From Rhynchopus sp. YZ270_cl-10 (lineage: Eukaryota; Euglenozoa; Diplonemea; Diplonemida; Diplonemidae), in NCBI GenBank assembly GCA_964035575.1, contig OZ037867.1:1302001-1366000 (forward strand): a DNA stretch of 64,000 nucleotides. Direction: 5' to 3'. The notes beneath the pieces were generated by a model that worked only from the letters and a program-made list of their open reading frames with translations, did no database searches and was not told the DNA's origin. This document shows, piece after piece, positions 21,311 through 31,523 of the stretch. How positions within the stretch are numbered: the stretch's first letter is position 1; each line of letters starts with the position of its first letter. The position numbers were made by a program, and so were the translations under genes.

Positions 21311-21602
21311 GCCATTCATAGAGTAGACAAATATTCTATATCATTTTTGGTATTTGTTTTTTGTCTCTTCAAATTGAATAAGAAAATTCCTCATCAAAAT
21401 GTTGAAAATATTTTTCAATATTTGAAAAACAAATTACGTTCCGTTCTGAAGCTTTTTTTGACTTCTTTGCGTAATAAGAATACCCTCCCTGCCATGGTTG
21501 GGCAATGGCTATCTGCTTGCAACCCTTCCTCATGGTAACCGTGTGTACCACCAATGAAGAGCTCTCTCTGGGGGTTCGACCCCGGGGGGACCCCGGGGGG
21601 AA

Positions 21603-21662
21603 GCAGTGCCCTGCGTCCGATGTATGGTGAGGCGTTTTGCACTTTCAGCTTCTCATTTCGAC
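21603..21662 (+). repeat. Module D-like copy
   Basis: It carries CAGTGCCCTGCGTCC and GAGGCGTTTTGCACTTTCAGC, diverged from the better copies at 10068, 35607 and 46428. A second partial match (CAGTGCCCTGCGTTTCACG) begins at 21692. Confidence 0.55.
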
Positions 21663-22365
21663 TTTCAACGTCTCTTTCGTTCTTTTGTTTCAGTGCCCTG
21701 CGTTTCACGTTGGCACGATCAACTTTACTACGCTTGTACAGAACCAGTCTGCGTCTTGAGTTGATACTTCAAGAAACAAAAAAGTGAGTCATTCGCTTTT
21801 TGCTTCTGTTTATATGACGAGGAGACATGCCCATCTTCAACCCCAGTCCTAGCGCGATAACAATAGTGGTAAACGGAAAATGTGTGTCACTTTCATCATT
21901 CAAAGTTTGCTTTTTTGGCGCGTCTGTGACACAATAAGGAGAAACCACAGAAACCGTATTTTTTTTGTCTTTTTTGTCTTTTTTTTGTTTTGAAGATGAC
22001 TTTAAAAAAGATGGGTTGTTGTTGTTTTTTATACACTTCCCTAATTGGTGTTACCGTACACCTGTCGGGGACATGTCAAGGACATGTCAAGGACCTGTCA
22101 ATATAGGGGGGGTGTGTCATTTTATAATTTGGTATACAGTGGGTTTTTTTCCCACAGTACTGTACTGTGTACTTCAGATAGTTTTTGGACACACATGTGA
22201 CCCCACCGTGGAGAGCAATCGGCTCGCGCAATCAAAAGAAAGCAGAGAAAAGGGGAAAGAAAAAAGAAAAAAGTTGGGCACCGTGCGCCTGCGGCGCTAC
22301 CTGTTCCCTACCCCCCCATGATGTGCTTATGTATATTCCACCTGATTTTGACCATGTTTGCCGGT

Positions 22366-22721
22366 GTGTACTATGTACTGTGTACTGTGTACTGTGTACT
22401 GTGTACTGTGTACTGTGTACTGTGTACTGTGTACTGTGTACTGTGTACTGTGTACTGTGTACTGTGTACTGTGTACTGTGTACTGTGTACTGTGTACTGT
22501 GTACTGTGTACTGTGTACTGTGTACTGTGTACTGTGTACTGTGTACTGTGTACTGTGTACTGTGTACTGTGTACTGTGTACTGTGTACTGTGTACTGTGT
22601 ACTGTGTACTGTGTACTGTGTACTGTGTACTGTGTACTGTGTACTGTGTACTGTGTACTGTGTACTGTGTACTGTGTACTGTGTACTGTGTACTGTGTAC
22701 TGTGTACTGTGTACTGTGTAC
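22366..22721. repeat. (GTACTGT)n satellite
   Basis: About 50 perfect tandem copies of a 7-nt unit. The open frames across it are repeat artefacts. Confidence 0.95.
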
Positions 22722-22898
22722 GAAGGAAGAGGTCAACGCCCTACGTTGGCGCTGTGTCGAACTCCTCGCGCAGCTCTTTGTCCTGCAAGCAGAACGCTCG
22801 TCCGCCTGTTGCTGGCCAGCATCACCACGCAATCAAAGTGCTCCTTCGTTACAGAATCGTACGTCGCATCGCTGCTGATGTGACAGGTGAGCTATTGG
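22722..22898 (+). pseudogene. Gene-like fragment held inside the TIR element
   Basis: A GC-rich island of about 177 bp between two satellites. Its first half has host-like codon use in one frame (EEVNALRWRCVELLAQLF) and its second half in another (RLLLASITTQSKC), so it looks like a damaged exon piece. It ends GTGACAG followed by GTGAGC, which resembles an exon/donor border. No family recognised. Confidence 0.4.
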
Positions 22899-22961
22899 CC
22901 ACGTACCGTCCCCACGTAGACGTTTTTATGTCCCACACTTCATACACAACGACCTTGTCAT

Positions 22962-23458
22962 GTACTATGGTACTATGGTACTATGGTACTATGGTACTAT
23001 GGTACTATGGTACTATGGTACTATGGTACTATGGTACTATGGTACTATGGTACTATGGTACTATGGTACTATGGTACTATGGTACTATGGTACTATGGTA
23101 CTATGGTACTATGGTACTATGGTACTATGGTACTATGGTACTATGGTACTATGGTACTATGGTACTATGGTACTATGGTACTATGGTACTATGGTACTAT
23201 GGTACTATGGTACTATGGTACTATGGTACTATGGTACTATGGTACTATGGTACTATGGTACTATGGTACTATGGTACTATGGTACTATGGTACTATGGTA
23301 CTATGGTACTATGGTACTATGGTACTATGGTACTATGGTACTATGGTACTATGGTACTATGGTACTATGGTACTATGGTACTATGGTACTATGGTCCTAT
23401 GGTCCTATGGTCCTATGGTCCTATGGTCCTATGGTCCTATGGTCCTATGGTCCTATGG
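22962..23458. repeat. (GGTACTAT)n satellite with GGTCCTAT variants at its 3' end
   Basis: About 62 tandem copies of an 8-nt unit. The last eight or so copies (from about 23394) carry an A-to-C change, GGTCCTAT, which shows a subfamily spreading from one end. Confidence 0.95.
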
Positions 23459-24024
23459 CCAAGTTTTCACAACTCCGTGTGCTCAGACCACTAGTAGGCA
23501 CCACCTATGATGCCTACATAGCCCAGAAGATGGCCATTTCCAGACTTCGGGCGGTTTTGAGCACTGCCCCTTCCTTAGTGGGTGATTTTCCCGGGCAAAA
23601 AAATAACCCACTACAAAGCAAATTATAAAATGACACCCCCCACTGTCGGGGACATGTCAAGGACCTGTCAATATGGGCCCTTTCGGTAACACCACTAATG
23701 CTTTCAATTATTTATTTGAAAGTATATGAATTTGTTTTGAAGAGTGAGGTTTACTATTTATGTGGTCCACCCTGTCTATGCACATAGGGGCCAACTACCC
23801 TCACTGTAGTATCAGTTTTGTTTCGTTTTGTTGTCACACCCGTATCGGGGTTTTCCTCGACTGAGCCCGGGTAGCCTCTACCAACTTCTCTTGGTGTACT
23901 TTCCTGAAAATTTTCTCCCTTTTCACGCCCCGTCGTCAATTTCACAGGGGCCTTCTATTCCTCATGTTTTCCCCAAGCCTGCTAAATATAGCGAGCCAGA
24001 GCATATCAGAAAAAAGAATGTGGG

Positions 24025-24075
24025 GCTTGCACCACTGTGGCAACACAACTGAGGCAGCTACACTACTCCAACAAT
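24025..24075 (+). repeat. Dispersed module I
   Basis: A GCTTGCACCACTGTGGCAAC block followed by CAACTGAGGCAGCTACACTA is shared with 42704-42755 at high identity. It lies just upstream of the large secreted-protein gene here and in a spacer in the other case, so function is unknown. Confidence 0.6.
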
Positions 24076-24306
24076 TTGTCAAAAAAGAAAAATAAAAGAA
24101 ACCACATCTCCCACCCTCCATTGTTCTTCATTGTTAGTCACACTTCCTCCAACGCCCTCTCTCGTGCTCTAATTCCGGTTAGGGTGTGTCAGTCGGACCT
24201 ATCCACTCCCCACAATGTCTTACACACCCCACAGATTCTCTGACTTTATATATTTGTGTATTTCTTCGCTGTTACCCACCTCTACCTCTGTCCAAGCCCC
24301 TATAAG

Positions 24307-27300
24307 ATGGGAGGCCTGCCTGCTGTGTTGCTGTGTGCACTGGGGCTGTTGCTAGCGGGGCAAGGTGTGGCTGCGAATGTGCAGCTGACGGCGTGCTCTG
24401 CGGGGATGTGCACGGTGGCCGCGTCTGGCGGGGACGAGGGGTCTGTGCATGCGTGGAGTGTGTCGGGGCGGGTTGCTGTCGGCGCTGTGCCGTGCACGTC
24501 GACGAACGGAGGTGCTGTGACAGTGACGCTGCGTGTTGCGGACAGGACACACGTTGCCACGGAAGCGTCTCTGTGGCAGAGAGACGGCTGTGAGGAGGAC
24601 ATGGTCAGCCCGCGGTGGGAGCTGGCTGCCGTGTTCGCAGACGGCGTGTCGGCGGCCGTCCGGGTGGACCTGCAGACAGCAGAGCTGCAGATGTCGTCGC
24701 ACGTCGCGCCCTCGGGGTGGGCGGGCACGCTTGCAGGCACCGTCCCTGCGGCAGACCTCTTCGCAGGGCATGTGTCCGGGCCGGCACCACTTGCGCTGTC
24801 TGCAACGTACACGACAACGGCGTCGGGTGTGGTGTCCACAGAGGCGACGTCAGTGGGGGCTGTGGGGGCGCTGCTGCGTGGGGACGATGTGACGCTCACG
24901 GCGGACGGCATTGTGTTCTCGGGGTCGATGAGGACGGACGGGCGCAGAAGCTTCGGGACTGGTGCGCTGGTGGTCGGCGGGGTGCCGTCAGCGGGGGGGA
25001 CTTTCCACTACGACCACGTGACGGAGAAGTTCTCGATGTCTGGAGGTACCGGGACGGTGACCGTGGGTGCAGGCTGCCCATGCGTAGTGGAGCTGACCCC
25101 CTCCTTCGTTGTGATTGGGAAGGAGGCTGGCGGGGCCTGGGAAGGGTATCTCATGGGACAGACACAGCTGTTCGGGGGCACACCGTGGGGAACACTTCCG
25201 TTTGCGGACGGAACGCTTGGGCCGCTGTCGCTGGCGACAACATTCGTGACGACAAGCGGTGTGCTGGACGGGGACCTGACGTTTAACCATGTGAAGGGAG
25301 ACCCGTGCGCGCAGCCGACAGGGACGTACGCAGGGACGCTGAGTCTGGCGGGTGCGGCGGCGCTGGACTTCTCTGGGACGGTGGCGTTTGACCGCTGCTC
25401 CGGGGTTGTGTCCGTGGAGGCGTCGGTAGAGGCGGGTGTGTCGGGGTGGGTGGCACCTGGGGCTGTGTCTGTGGAGGGCACACTTGCACTGCGTGTTGCC
25501 AGCAGTGGGTTCTCGCACGCAGACGGTGTGCTGACGGCGTTGTCTGTGCAGACGTGGGCCGGTGCTGTGTCTGGGTCGCTTGCCTCTGGTGGTGCTGGTG
25601 GTGCGGATGTGGCGTTTGAGGTGTCCTTCAACACAAGCCTCGACCACGCGAATGTGGAGGCGATGCTGTCGTACACAGACGAGCACCTGGTTGCGCGTGT
25701 GAAGGTGGGCTCCGACTGCACTGGGTCAGGGCTGGTGCAGGTGCACCTGCCTGCAGGGCTGCCGTCGCTGGAGGTGCACGCGGTGTACAGGCGGGCGGTG
25801 TGCTCGGCAGAGAGCCATGCGTGGACGTTGGAGGGCACGCTTGGGCAGGATATGCCGGTCGACTTTGCGGGGAAGACGCTTGTCCTGGCAGCACCGACGG
25901 TGCACGTGGCGTCTGACGAGCAGGGTGCAAAGACTGTGGCGGTTGTGGCGGCGCTTGGGCCTTTCTCGGTGACGGCAGAGTTTGGCGACAACGTGCCATT
26001 CACGCTGACTGCGCGTGCGGGAGGCCCTGACAACAATGCGGAGGTGACACCGAGGGCGTTCCTGGAGGCGCTGTCGGCTGGGGGTGTCTTTGGGGCAAAC
26101 GTGGGGGCTGCACACGAGGCGCTGTTCTCGGGGCTGATGGACCTGTCGCTGTCGGAGGTGGTGGTGATGTTTGACTTTGACACACCGGCGGCTGCGCTCT
26201 ACGCACGCGGGACGCTGTTTGGAGCAGACTTCCACGTGATGCTGGTGGCGGAGAAGCGCACCGGGACGTGGGAGTACGCAGCGGCGCTGACGGCAACGGG
26301 CCTGCAGCACCTGGACCTGCCTGGCGTGCTTGGGGGTGTTGTGGAGTCGCTTGCACCGGAGGCAGTGTCGGTGTCGGTGGCGACTGCGGCGCTGTCGTTT
26401 GACGGGCACAGCATCCGTGACGGGTTCTGCGTGGGTGTGACGCTGCCGCTGGACAGGGGTGTGATGCACGACATTGCGGCTGTGGCGCCTGCGTCGCTGA
26501 TGGCGCAGGCAGAGGCTGCAGGCGCGGGTGGTGTTGCTGGTGCACCTGAGGGCACGGTGACTGTCGTGGCAGCGCTCACAAGCTCAACGGAGATCCGCCT
26601 TCTGCTTGTGCTTGCTGGCGGGGTGGAGCTGGGGTCGGACGAGGTTGTCCTGCGTGAGGCTGCCCTGCTGCTGGTGCTGTCGCACAGCGCACCTGTGTTT
26701 GGGTTCGAGGTTGTGATTGACCTGCACATGGACGACCGTGTGCTGACGGCAGCAGCGGGGCTTGAGGTGGGGGCATCCGGACTGACGCTGGCTGCGTCTG
26801 TGGACAGCAACCGGGAGTGGGCTGCGCCCTTCGGGATTGACGGTGTGGCGATTCTGTTCCCCCTTGGGCTGCGTCTGGGTGTGACGCCTGCAGGCGTGCT
26901 GTCGGAGTTTGCCCTGACCGGGGGTGTGCGGCTGAGCAGCGCCCGCGGGGAGGTGACGCTGAGTGTGAACCTGGCAGACCTGTCGAAGACAGCGTTCATG
27001 GTGGAGGTGACGAACCTGGACGTGCAGGACGTGCTGGAGGGGCTGCTCAACTGCGATGTCTGCACACAGGGTGTCGGGGAGGTGCTCACGGAGATGTCTG
27101 TTGCGCGCTTTGCGGCGTCGTTCAACGCAGACCCGGTGAACGCAGCGACCATCTCGTTTCCAGGGGACGTGGCTGTGGAGATCCCTGCGGGGGTGTCGAT
27201 TGAGCTGACGGACCTGCGCCTGTGGGGTGTGGTGCGGGTGCGCCGTGCGTACTTTGCGCTGAACGCACATGGTGTGGAGGCGGCGTTTGAGGCAGACACA

Positions 27301-29208
27301 CTGAGGTGGGGCCCGCTGACCATCACGGATGCGGCAGGAAACGCGAACAAGGGGCCTGCGTTTGCGTTTGTGCTGCGTGACGACGAGCAGTCGCTGATGT
27401 TTGACGGGCGGGCGGAGGTGTTCGGGCAGTACGTGTCGCTGTACCTGCGTGTCGGAGACAACTTCGCGGAGGGGCACTTTGAGCTGTCGCTTGGGAGCCT
27501 GCGTGCGGAGGTGGAGATGACGAGTCTGGGACGCCCTGGGCAGATTGGGTTCAGCAACAGCGTGCGTGCAGAGTTTGAGTCGGACCTGCTTGGGGACCTT
27601 GCGCGTGCGGCGACGGAGTTCCTGCTGGGTGTTGCTGCGGAGATGCAGTCTGAGCTGGACCAGGCACTCATTGATGTGAACAATGCGGAGTCGAAGTGGG
27701 ACGACGCTGTTGCGGACCTGGAGCAGGCGGAGAAGGACATGCGCAAGGAGATCAACGCTGCGTCGGCGGACGTGCGGGCGGCACGGGCAGAGGTGAACAG
27801 CTTCGACTGCGGCGACATCTGGGGCATCTCGGACGTGTGTGAGCTGGGGCTTGACATTGCACGGGAGACGCTGACTGCAACGATCTCTACGCTGAACGCT
27901 GTGCGTGACGCAAGCGCGGCTGTGGTGCGCGGCTTTGCAGACCTTGTGGACGAGTCGCGTGTGCTGCTCGACGTTGCGCGCGAGGTGCTGTCGTGGGCGC
28001 AGGCGGGTGTGGACGTCTTTGCCGACGTTGTGCGTGAGGTTGGCGGGGCGCTGGAGGACATGCTTATCATCCACGAGCTGATCTTCACGAGCGACGTGAG
28101 CAACAGGGCTGTCGCAGTGTCCTTCACCCTCGACGCGACCTTCTTCGGGGAACGCTCGCAGGTCGGGTTCTCTGTGGGGATCAACTTTGACGAGCTTGTG
28201 GACATCATCACGGACTACCTTGTGCAGCTGTTCATTGGGACCTTTCCGGGTGCTGTGGACGTTGTGGAGGCACCGCGTCCCGACACAGTGCTTCCGGTGG
28301 TGGTTGTGATTGACGAGGCGGAGCGTGTCTACTCTGTTGCTGAGTACGTTGCCGAGATCCGCACGCGCTCCGTGCACGTCGCCTCCGTGTCTGCAACGGG
28401 CCTGTCGAAGGTGCAGGCGGCGTGTGATCAGATGGCGTTTATGTGCAAGGTCGCTGTGCCGAGCTTTCTGCACCCCTTGATGTGCTCGAAGCTCGTCCTC
28501 GACGCCTCCTGCAACCTTGCGATTGCGAGTGTGAACCGAGACCTGTGGGCCAACGAGGTGCTTGTGTCTGCTGCACAGACGGGTGTGGCAGACCGCCTTG
28601 CCGCCACTGCGCATGCTCTTGAGCTCTCGCGTATTTCGGAACAGCTGTGCGCCATCATGCCGCAAATCTGCATCCCGCCCACAACGTGGACGCTGGGTCT
28701 GTGCCTCCCCTGTCCGTTCGAGCGCCCAACGCCTAACCCGACGCTGGAGTCGATGGTGACGACGCTGCTGACGGAGATGGTCACTGTGGGGATCACTGTG
28801 GAGCAGAAGAGCGCCGCGAAGCTTGCTGCCAGCAAGAAGTACTCCCAGGCGAAGGTACAGTGTGTATTGGTCAACTGCGACGTGAAGGCGAGCACACTGC
28901 CAGCGGACCTTGCAGCCTTTAGGAAGGCGGAGCACGAGCTGATGCTGGTGACTGCAGAGAAGGAGGCTCTCGACGTGCCGCTGTTTGCTGCGCTTGCGAA
29001 GACAAACACCGTCCTTACGAGGGACGTCATTCTGCGCACCACTGTGCAGGAGGTCGTCACACGTGAATACAACACTGCGGTGGAGAGGAACAGCAACTCC
29101 CGCTGCCCGGGTTGGTGGTGCACGTACAACGCACAGATGCTTGCTGTCACGGAGAAGTACTACCAGCAGGCTTCTGCTTACTTTGGATCCACGTCCACAT
29201 CCACATAA
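24307..29208 (+). CDS. Very large secreted protein of unknown function
   Basis: 1633 residues in one exon. ATG 24307 is chosen because it starts a clean signal peptide (MGGLPAVLLCALGLLLAGQG, cleavage near Ala23) directly after an AG. Residues about 24-1095 are rich in Val, Gly, Ala and Thr in alternating patterns that suggest repeated beta strands, with recurring short Gly-Thr motifs. About 1099-1260 is strongly helical and includes a coiled-coil-like stretch. The C-terminal 300 residues are helical, with several Cys residues and a Ser-Thr end. There is no C-terminal membrane helix or obvious GPI signal, so it is probably released or extracellular. I recognise no family; a structural matrix or adhesion protein is only a guess. 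Confidence 0.8.
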   Translation: MGGLPAVLLCALGLLLAGQGVAANVQLTACSAGMCTVAASGGDEGSVHAWSVSGRVAVGAVPCTSTNGGAVTVTLRVADRTHVATEASLWQRDGCEEDMVSPRWELAAVFADGVSAAVRVDLQTAELQMSSHVAPSGWAGTLAGTVPAADLFAGHVSGPAPLALSATYTTTASGVVSTEATSVGAVGALLRGDDVTLTADGIVFSGSMRTDGRRSFGTGALVVGGVPSAGGTFHYDHVTEKFSMSGGTGTVTVGAGCPCVVELTPSFVVIGKEAGGAWEGYLMGQTQLFGGTPWGTLPFADGTLGPLSLATTFVTTSGVLDGDLTFNHVKGDPCAQPTGTYAGTLSLAGAAALDFSGTVAFDRCSGVVSVEASVEAGVSGWVAPGAVSVEGTLALRVASSGFSHADGVLTALSVQTWAGAVSGSLASGGAGGADVAFEVSFNTSLDHANVEAMLSYTDEHLVARVKVGSDCTGSGLVQVHLPAGLPSLEVHAVYRRAVCSAESHAWTLEGTLGQDMPVDFAGKTLVLAAPTVHVASDEQGAKTVAVVAALGPFSVTAEFGDNVPFTLTARAGGPDNNAEVTPRAFLEALSAGGVFGANVGAAHEALFSGLMDLSLSEVVVMFDFDTPAAALYARGTLFGADFHVMLVAEKRTGTWEYAAALTATGLQHLDLPGVLGGVVESLAPEAVSVSVATAALSFDGHSIRDGFCVGVTLPLDRGVMHDIAAVAPASLMAQAEAAGAGGVAGAPEGTVTVVAALTSSTEIRLLLVLAGGVELGSDEVVLREAALLLVLSHSAPVFGFEVVIDLHMDDRVLTAAAGLEVGASGLTLAASVDSNREWAAPFGIDGVAILFPLGLRLGVTPAGVLSEFALTGGVRLSSARGEVTLSVNLADLSKTAFMVEVTNLDVQDVLEGLLNCDVCTQGVGEVLTEMSVARFAASFNADPVNAATISFPGDVAVEIPAGVSIELTDLRLWGVVRVRRAYFALNAHGVEAAFEADTLRWGPLTITDAAGNANKGPAFAFVLRDDEQSLMFDGRAEVFGQYVSLYLRVGDNFAEGHFELSLGSLRAEVEMTSLGRPGQIGFSNSVRAEFESDLLGDLARAATEFLLGVAAEMQSELDQALIDVNNAESKWDDAVADLEQAEKDMRKEINAASADVRAARAEVNSFDCGDIWGISDVCELGLDIARETLTATISTLNAVRDASAAVVRGFADLVDESRVLLDVAREVLSWAQAGVDVFADVVREVGGALEDMLIIHELIFTSDVSNRAVAVSFTLDATFFGERSQVGFSVGINFDELVDIITDYLVQLFIGTFPGAVDVVEAPRPDTVLPVVVVIDEAERVYSVAEYVAEIRTRSVHVASVSATGLSKVQAACDQMAFMCKVAVPSFLHPLMCSKLVLDASCNLAIASVNRDLWANEVLVSAAQTGVADRLAATAHALELSRISEQLCAIMPQICIPPTTWTLGLCLPCPFERPTPNPTLESMVTTLLTEMVTVGITVEQKSAAKLAASKKYSQAKVQCVLVNCDVKASTLPADLAAFRKAEHELMLVTAEKEALDVPLFAALAKTNTVLTRDVILRTTVQEVVTREYNTAVERNSNSRCPGWWCTYNAQMLAVTEKYYQQASAYFGSTSTST

Positions 29209-29541
29209 ATAGGCATTGTTGTTGTTGTTGTTATGAAAACGACACATGATGACATTATGCCCTCGCTTTTTTCTCTTTTATTTATCCTTCGACAAACACA
29301 AAAGATTGGACGGATCTTGTATAGAACGTCTGTTCACTTTCTCTTTGATTTGAAAGAATATGACACCAACTTTATCATTTTTTTCTCCCTATTTTTTAGA
29401 CCGTTTTTTTTATACTGTAACGCAGGTTTGCGTATGTATGTGTGTCTCTTGCCCTTTGGAACGACACAATGCACACATATTGCTCTGATTTTCCTGTTTC
29501 CTGCTCATTTCCTTCCTTTCCCAAAAGCAACAACAGTTGCA

Positions 29542-29632
29542 GCCAAGTGTTTCAAGAAGTGTGCGACCAGCCTTTTGTCTTCGCGAGGATGCATATACAC
29601 GCCATCTTTGCTTGTCCAAAAGGATGTACGAC
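29542..29632 (+). repeat. Dispersed module B
   Basis: About 90 bp nearly identical to part of the coiled-coil gene's intron (15021-15110). It includes GTGCGACCAGCCTTTTGTC, TTCGCGAGGATGCATATACA and GCTTGTCCAAAAGGATGTAC. Here it stands without modules A and C. Confidence 0.75.
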
Positions 29633-30292
29633 ACCAACAAGCAAGAAGTAACGATAAACGAAAAATTTTTCTTATTGCGATCTGTTTGTTTTAAGATGTG
29701 TGCACGAGAGGCACATTTATCTTGCAAGTTTTCTCTCTTTTTGTTTTCCTTTTCTTCCCCCCGGCCCTTTGCTTGCACAGAAGCGAATCCCGTCTTCAGC
29801 TCGTTCCTTCCCTTTCTCAACATGTGAGCGAGGGCTGCGTACGACGAACGAAGAAGATCGGACGTCTACTGCTGCTGTGTTGGCGGTATCTTCTTGACTC
29901 TGTTAAAGATGCCACACATTTGCTCTTATCAGACTATATCACACTTTATCTGCACTGCCTTTTCTCTTTAGAAAATGGCCTCTTCTGCCTTTTGTTTGGT
30001 GACCACACACGAAAGGCGGAGGATCATCTTATCAACTGTTCTCCCCTCATCCTCATCCTCACACTCACTCACACTCTCCCTTTCTTCTTTCCTTTTTCAC
30101 TTTTGTTTTGTCAAACAGCAGGCAGCACCGCATATCTGGAAGGTTGCGTTTCTTTCTTTGAGCCGCTTCTTCCACTTGGCAGATGCAGTCCTGTGTTGAT
30201 GACTCCAAATGGCCACCACGTTGTTGGCAGACACCCCACTTTTCACTTTTTATATTTTGTTTTGTTTTAAAAGATGTGTCCACAAACCGCAC

Positions 30293-30442
30293 TTAGGCTT
30301 AGGCTTAGGCTTAGGCTTAGGCTTAGGCTTAGGCTTAGGCTTAGGCTTAGGCTTAGGCTTAGGCTTAGGCTTAGGCTTAGGCTTAGGCTTAGGCTTAGGC
30401 TTAGGCTTAGGCTTAGGCTTAGGCTTAGGCTTAGGCTTAGGC
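30293..30442 (+). repeat. (TTAGGC)25 interstitial telomere-like array
   Basis: Exactly 25 uninterrupted copies of TTAGGC. This is the nematode telomere unit and one base away from TTAGGG, the unit of kinetoplastids. It stands 425 bp upstream of the GST start. Confidence 0.95.
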
Positions 30443-30866
30443 TGTGGTTGTTGCTCATTCTTTACTTCATCTTTCACGTTGCGTTCCTTCTTTCGTTCTT
30501 GGGTGTTTTCGCCTACATGTCACATCCCGTAACAGGGGTCGATGACTCTTTGGCCAAAAGCTCCAAACCCTCTCCCGACACCCTCTTTGTGTACCCTGAC
30601 ACCTGGTGCAACATCCACGTGTCTCTGACGCGTCTTTGCCCCGGCCTTCCCCCCCTTTTTTTTTTGAATTTTTTTGGCGCACCACGCCACCAAATTTGCC
30701 CAATTTTCCGTATTTTTCTTTTTGCACAGCAATAACGGAAAACCGCTCCAACAACACAATACAAACAAAAGATCACATTTTTCCATCTAGACCCCTCTCG
30801 CTGAAACTACTCAAATTACCACCCCCCTCTACAGACACAAAACACAACAACACACACACACACACA

Positions 30867-31523
30867 ATGTCCCTCGGAACCTTCATCACCCACGTTGGCA
30901 TGCCCAACTCCACCCCTGTGGAGCAGTACCTCAAGGTGCGTGGACTGACCGACAAATACACTGTTGAGAACCACAACGTGCTGCCAAGCGACGGAAACCC
31001 GCACGGTGAGGTGCGTGTGAAGCTGGCGGCAAAGCTGCCACTTGGTGCGATCCCTGCCCTGCAGCTGGCGGACGGCACTGTGATTGACGAGAGCAACGCT
31101 ATTATGGCGTACCTCGAGGCTGCGCACCCGGAGGGATGTCTGGAGGGCACCGACGCCAAGACGATTGGGATCAACCGCAGCTGGAACGACCGTATTGAGA
31201 AGTCGATCACCGAGAACGCATTTGATGCCTTCCGCACCGGCCCTGGCAAGGACCTATTCGTCGGACGCTACCCTTGCCTCGAGGGAGCGCACGAAACCTT
31301 CAACCTCCGCCTGCAGCACTTCCTCAAGGTGATCGACCCTCTTGTGCCCAAGGAAGGTCTCCTTGGTGGTGCACGTCCCAACATTGCGGACCTCCGTTTC
31401 GTGACCGCCTTTGAGTTCCTCACGAACAAAGACTTTGGAAACGTCGCCGGCGACGGCCTCGAGAACAACAAGAACGTCCAGGCGCTCTTCAAGCGCCAGC
31501 AGGCCTTCCTCGCTGCCCTGTGA
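30867..31523 (+). CDS. Glutathione S-transferase-like protein
   Basis: 218 residues, the usual length of a soluble GST. The N-terminal thioredoxin-like half carries the typical GAIPALQLADGTVIDESNAI stretch, in which the cis-Pro (IPAL) and the Glu-Ser pair contact glutathione. The helical C-terminal domain follows, with ARPNIADLRF matching the conserved Asp of the N-capping box. It should conjugate glutathione to electrophiles or reduce peroxides in the cytosol; the class cannot be set by eye. The N-terminal catalytic Tyr/Ser/Cys is not obvious: MSLGTFITHVGMPNSTPVEQ offers Ser and Thr only. ATG follows an ACAC-rich leader after a CTACAG acceptor. Intronless. Confidence 0.85.
   Translation: MSLGTFITHVGMPNSTPVEQYLKVRGLTDKYTVENHNVLPSDGNPHGEVRVKLAAKLPLGAIPALQLADGTVIDESNAIMAYLEAAHPEGCLEGTDAKTIGINRSWNDRIEKSITENAFDAFRTGPGKDLFVGRYPCLEGAHETFNLRLQHFLKVIDPLVPKEGLLGGARPNIADLRFVTAFEFLTNKDFGNVAGDGLENNKNVQALFKRQQAFLAAL

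Larger units (their letters stand above)
22046..23694. mobile_element. TIR family G, 1.65-kb copy carrying satellites and a gene-like fragment
   Basis: The ends are TGGTGTTACCG and CGGTAACACCA, as in the 69-bp copy. CTAAT stands on both sides (22041-22045 and 23695-23699). Both arms carry the GGACATGTCAAGGACC and CTGTCAATAT motifs in the same orientation. An inner inverted pair (GTGTGTCATTTTATAATTTG and its near complement) lies near 22110 and 23612. Between the arms are the 7-mer array, a 177-bp coding-like segment and the 8-mer array. No transposase is visible, so this copy is non-autonomous. Confidence 0.8.
19463..24306. other. Repeat-rich desert between cyclase 2 and the secreted protein
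   Basis: 4.8 kb with no supported host gene. It holds palindromic elements at 19767-19896, 20689-20757, 21194-21310 and 22046-23694, module D-like copies near 21603-21662 and 21692-21730, and a module shared with 42704-42755 at 24025-24075. The stretch 20825-20990 is GC-richer than its surroundings but shows no convincing frame or RNA fold that I can recognise. Confidence 0.6.
29209..30866. other. Spacer between secreted protein and GST
   Basis: A/T-rich 3' flank starting with a GTT microsatellite, module B at 29542-29632, C/T-rich tracts, the TTAGGC array at 30293-30442, and a promoter-proximal stretch ending in a C/T tract with CTACAG at 30829-30834. That AG is a good trans-splice acceptor for the GST gene, 33 nt before its ATG. 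No gene seen. Confidence 0.55.

Noticed and set aside
22366-23458. CRISPR-like array
   Set aside because: Units are contiguous 7-8-mers with no spacers, and the genome is eukaryotic.
22185-23628. Frames of up to 378 codons
   Set aside because: Mostly translated 7-mer and 8-mer arrays; only the 177-bp piece between them looks coding.
26199-29247. Minus-strand frames of 670 and 887 codons
   Set aside because: Shadows of the large secreted-protein gene, caused by its high GC third positions; composition is Arg/His/Ser-rich without domains.
30293-30442. Nematode origin suggested by TTAGGC
   Set aside because: Gene structure, same-strand layout and acceptor tracts do not look nematode; a single hexamer array is weak evidence.
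30250-30735. Frames reading Pro-Lys or Leu-Gly repeats
   Set aside because: Translation of the TTAGGC array.
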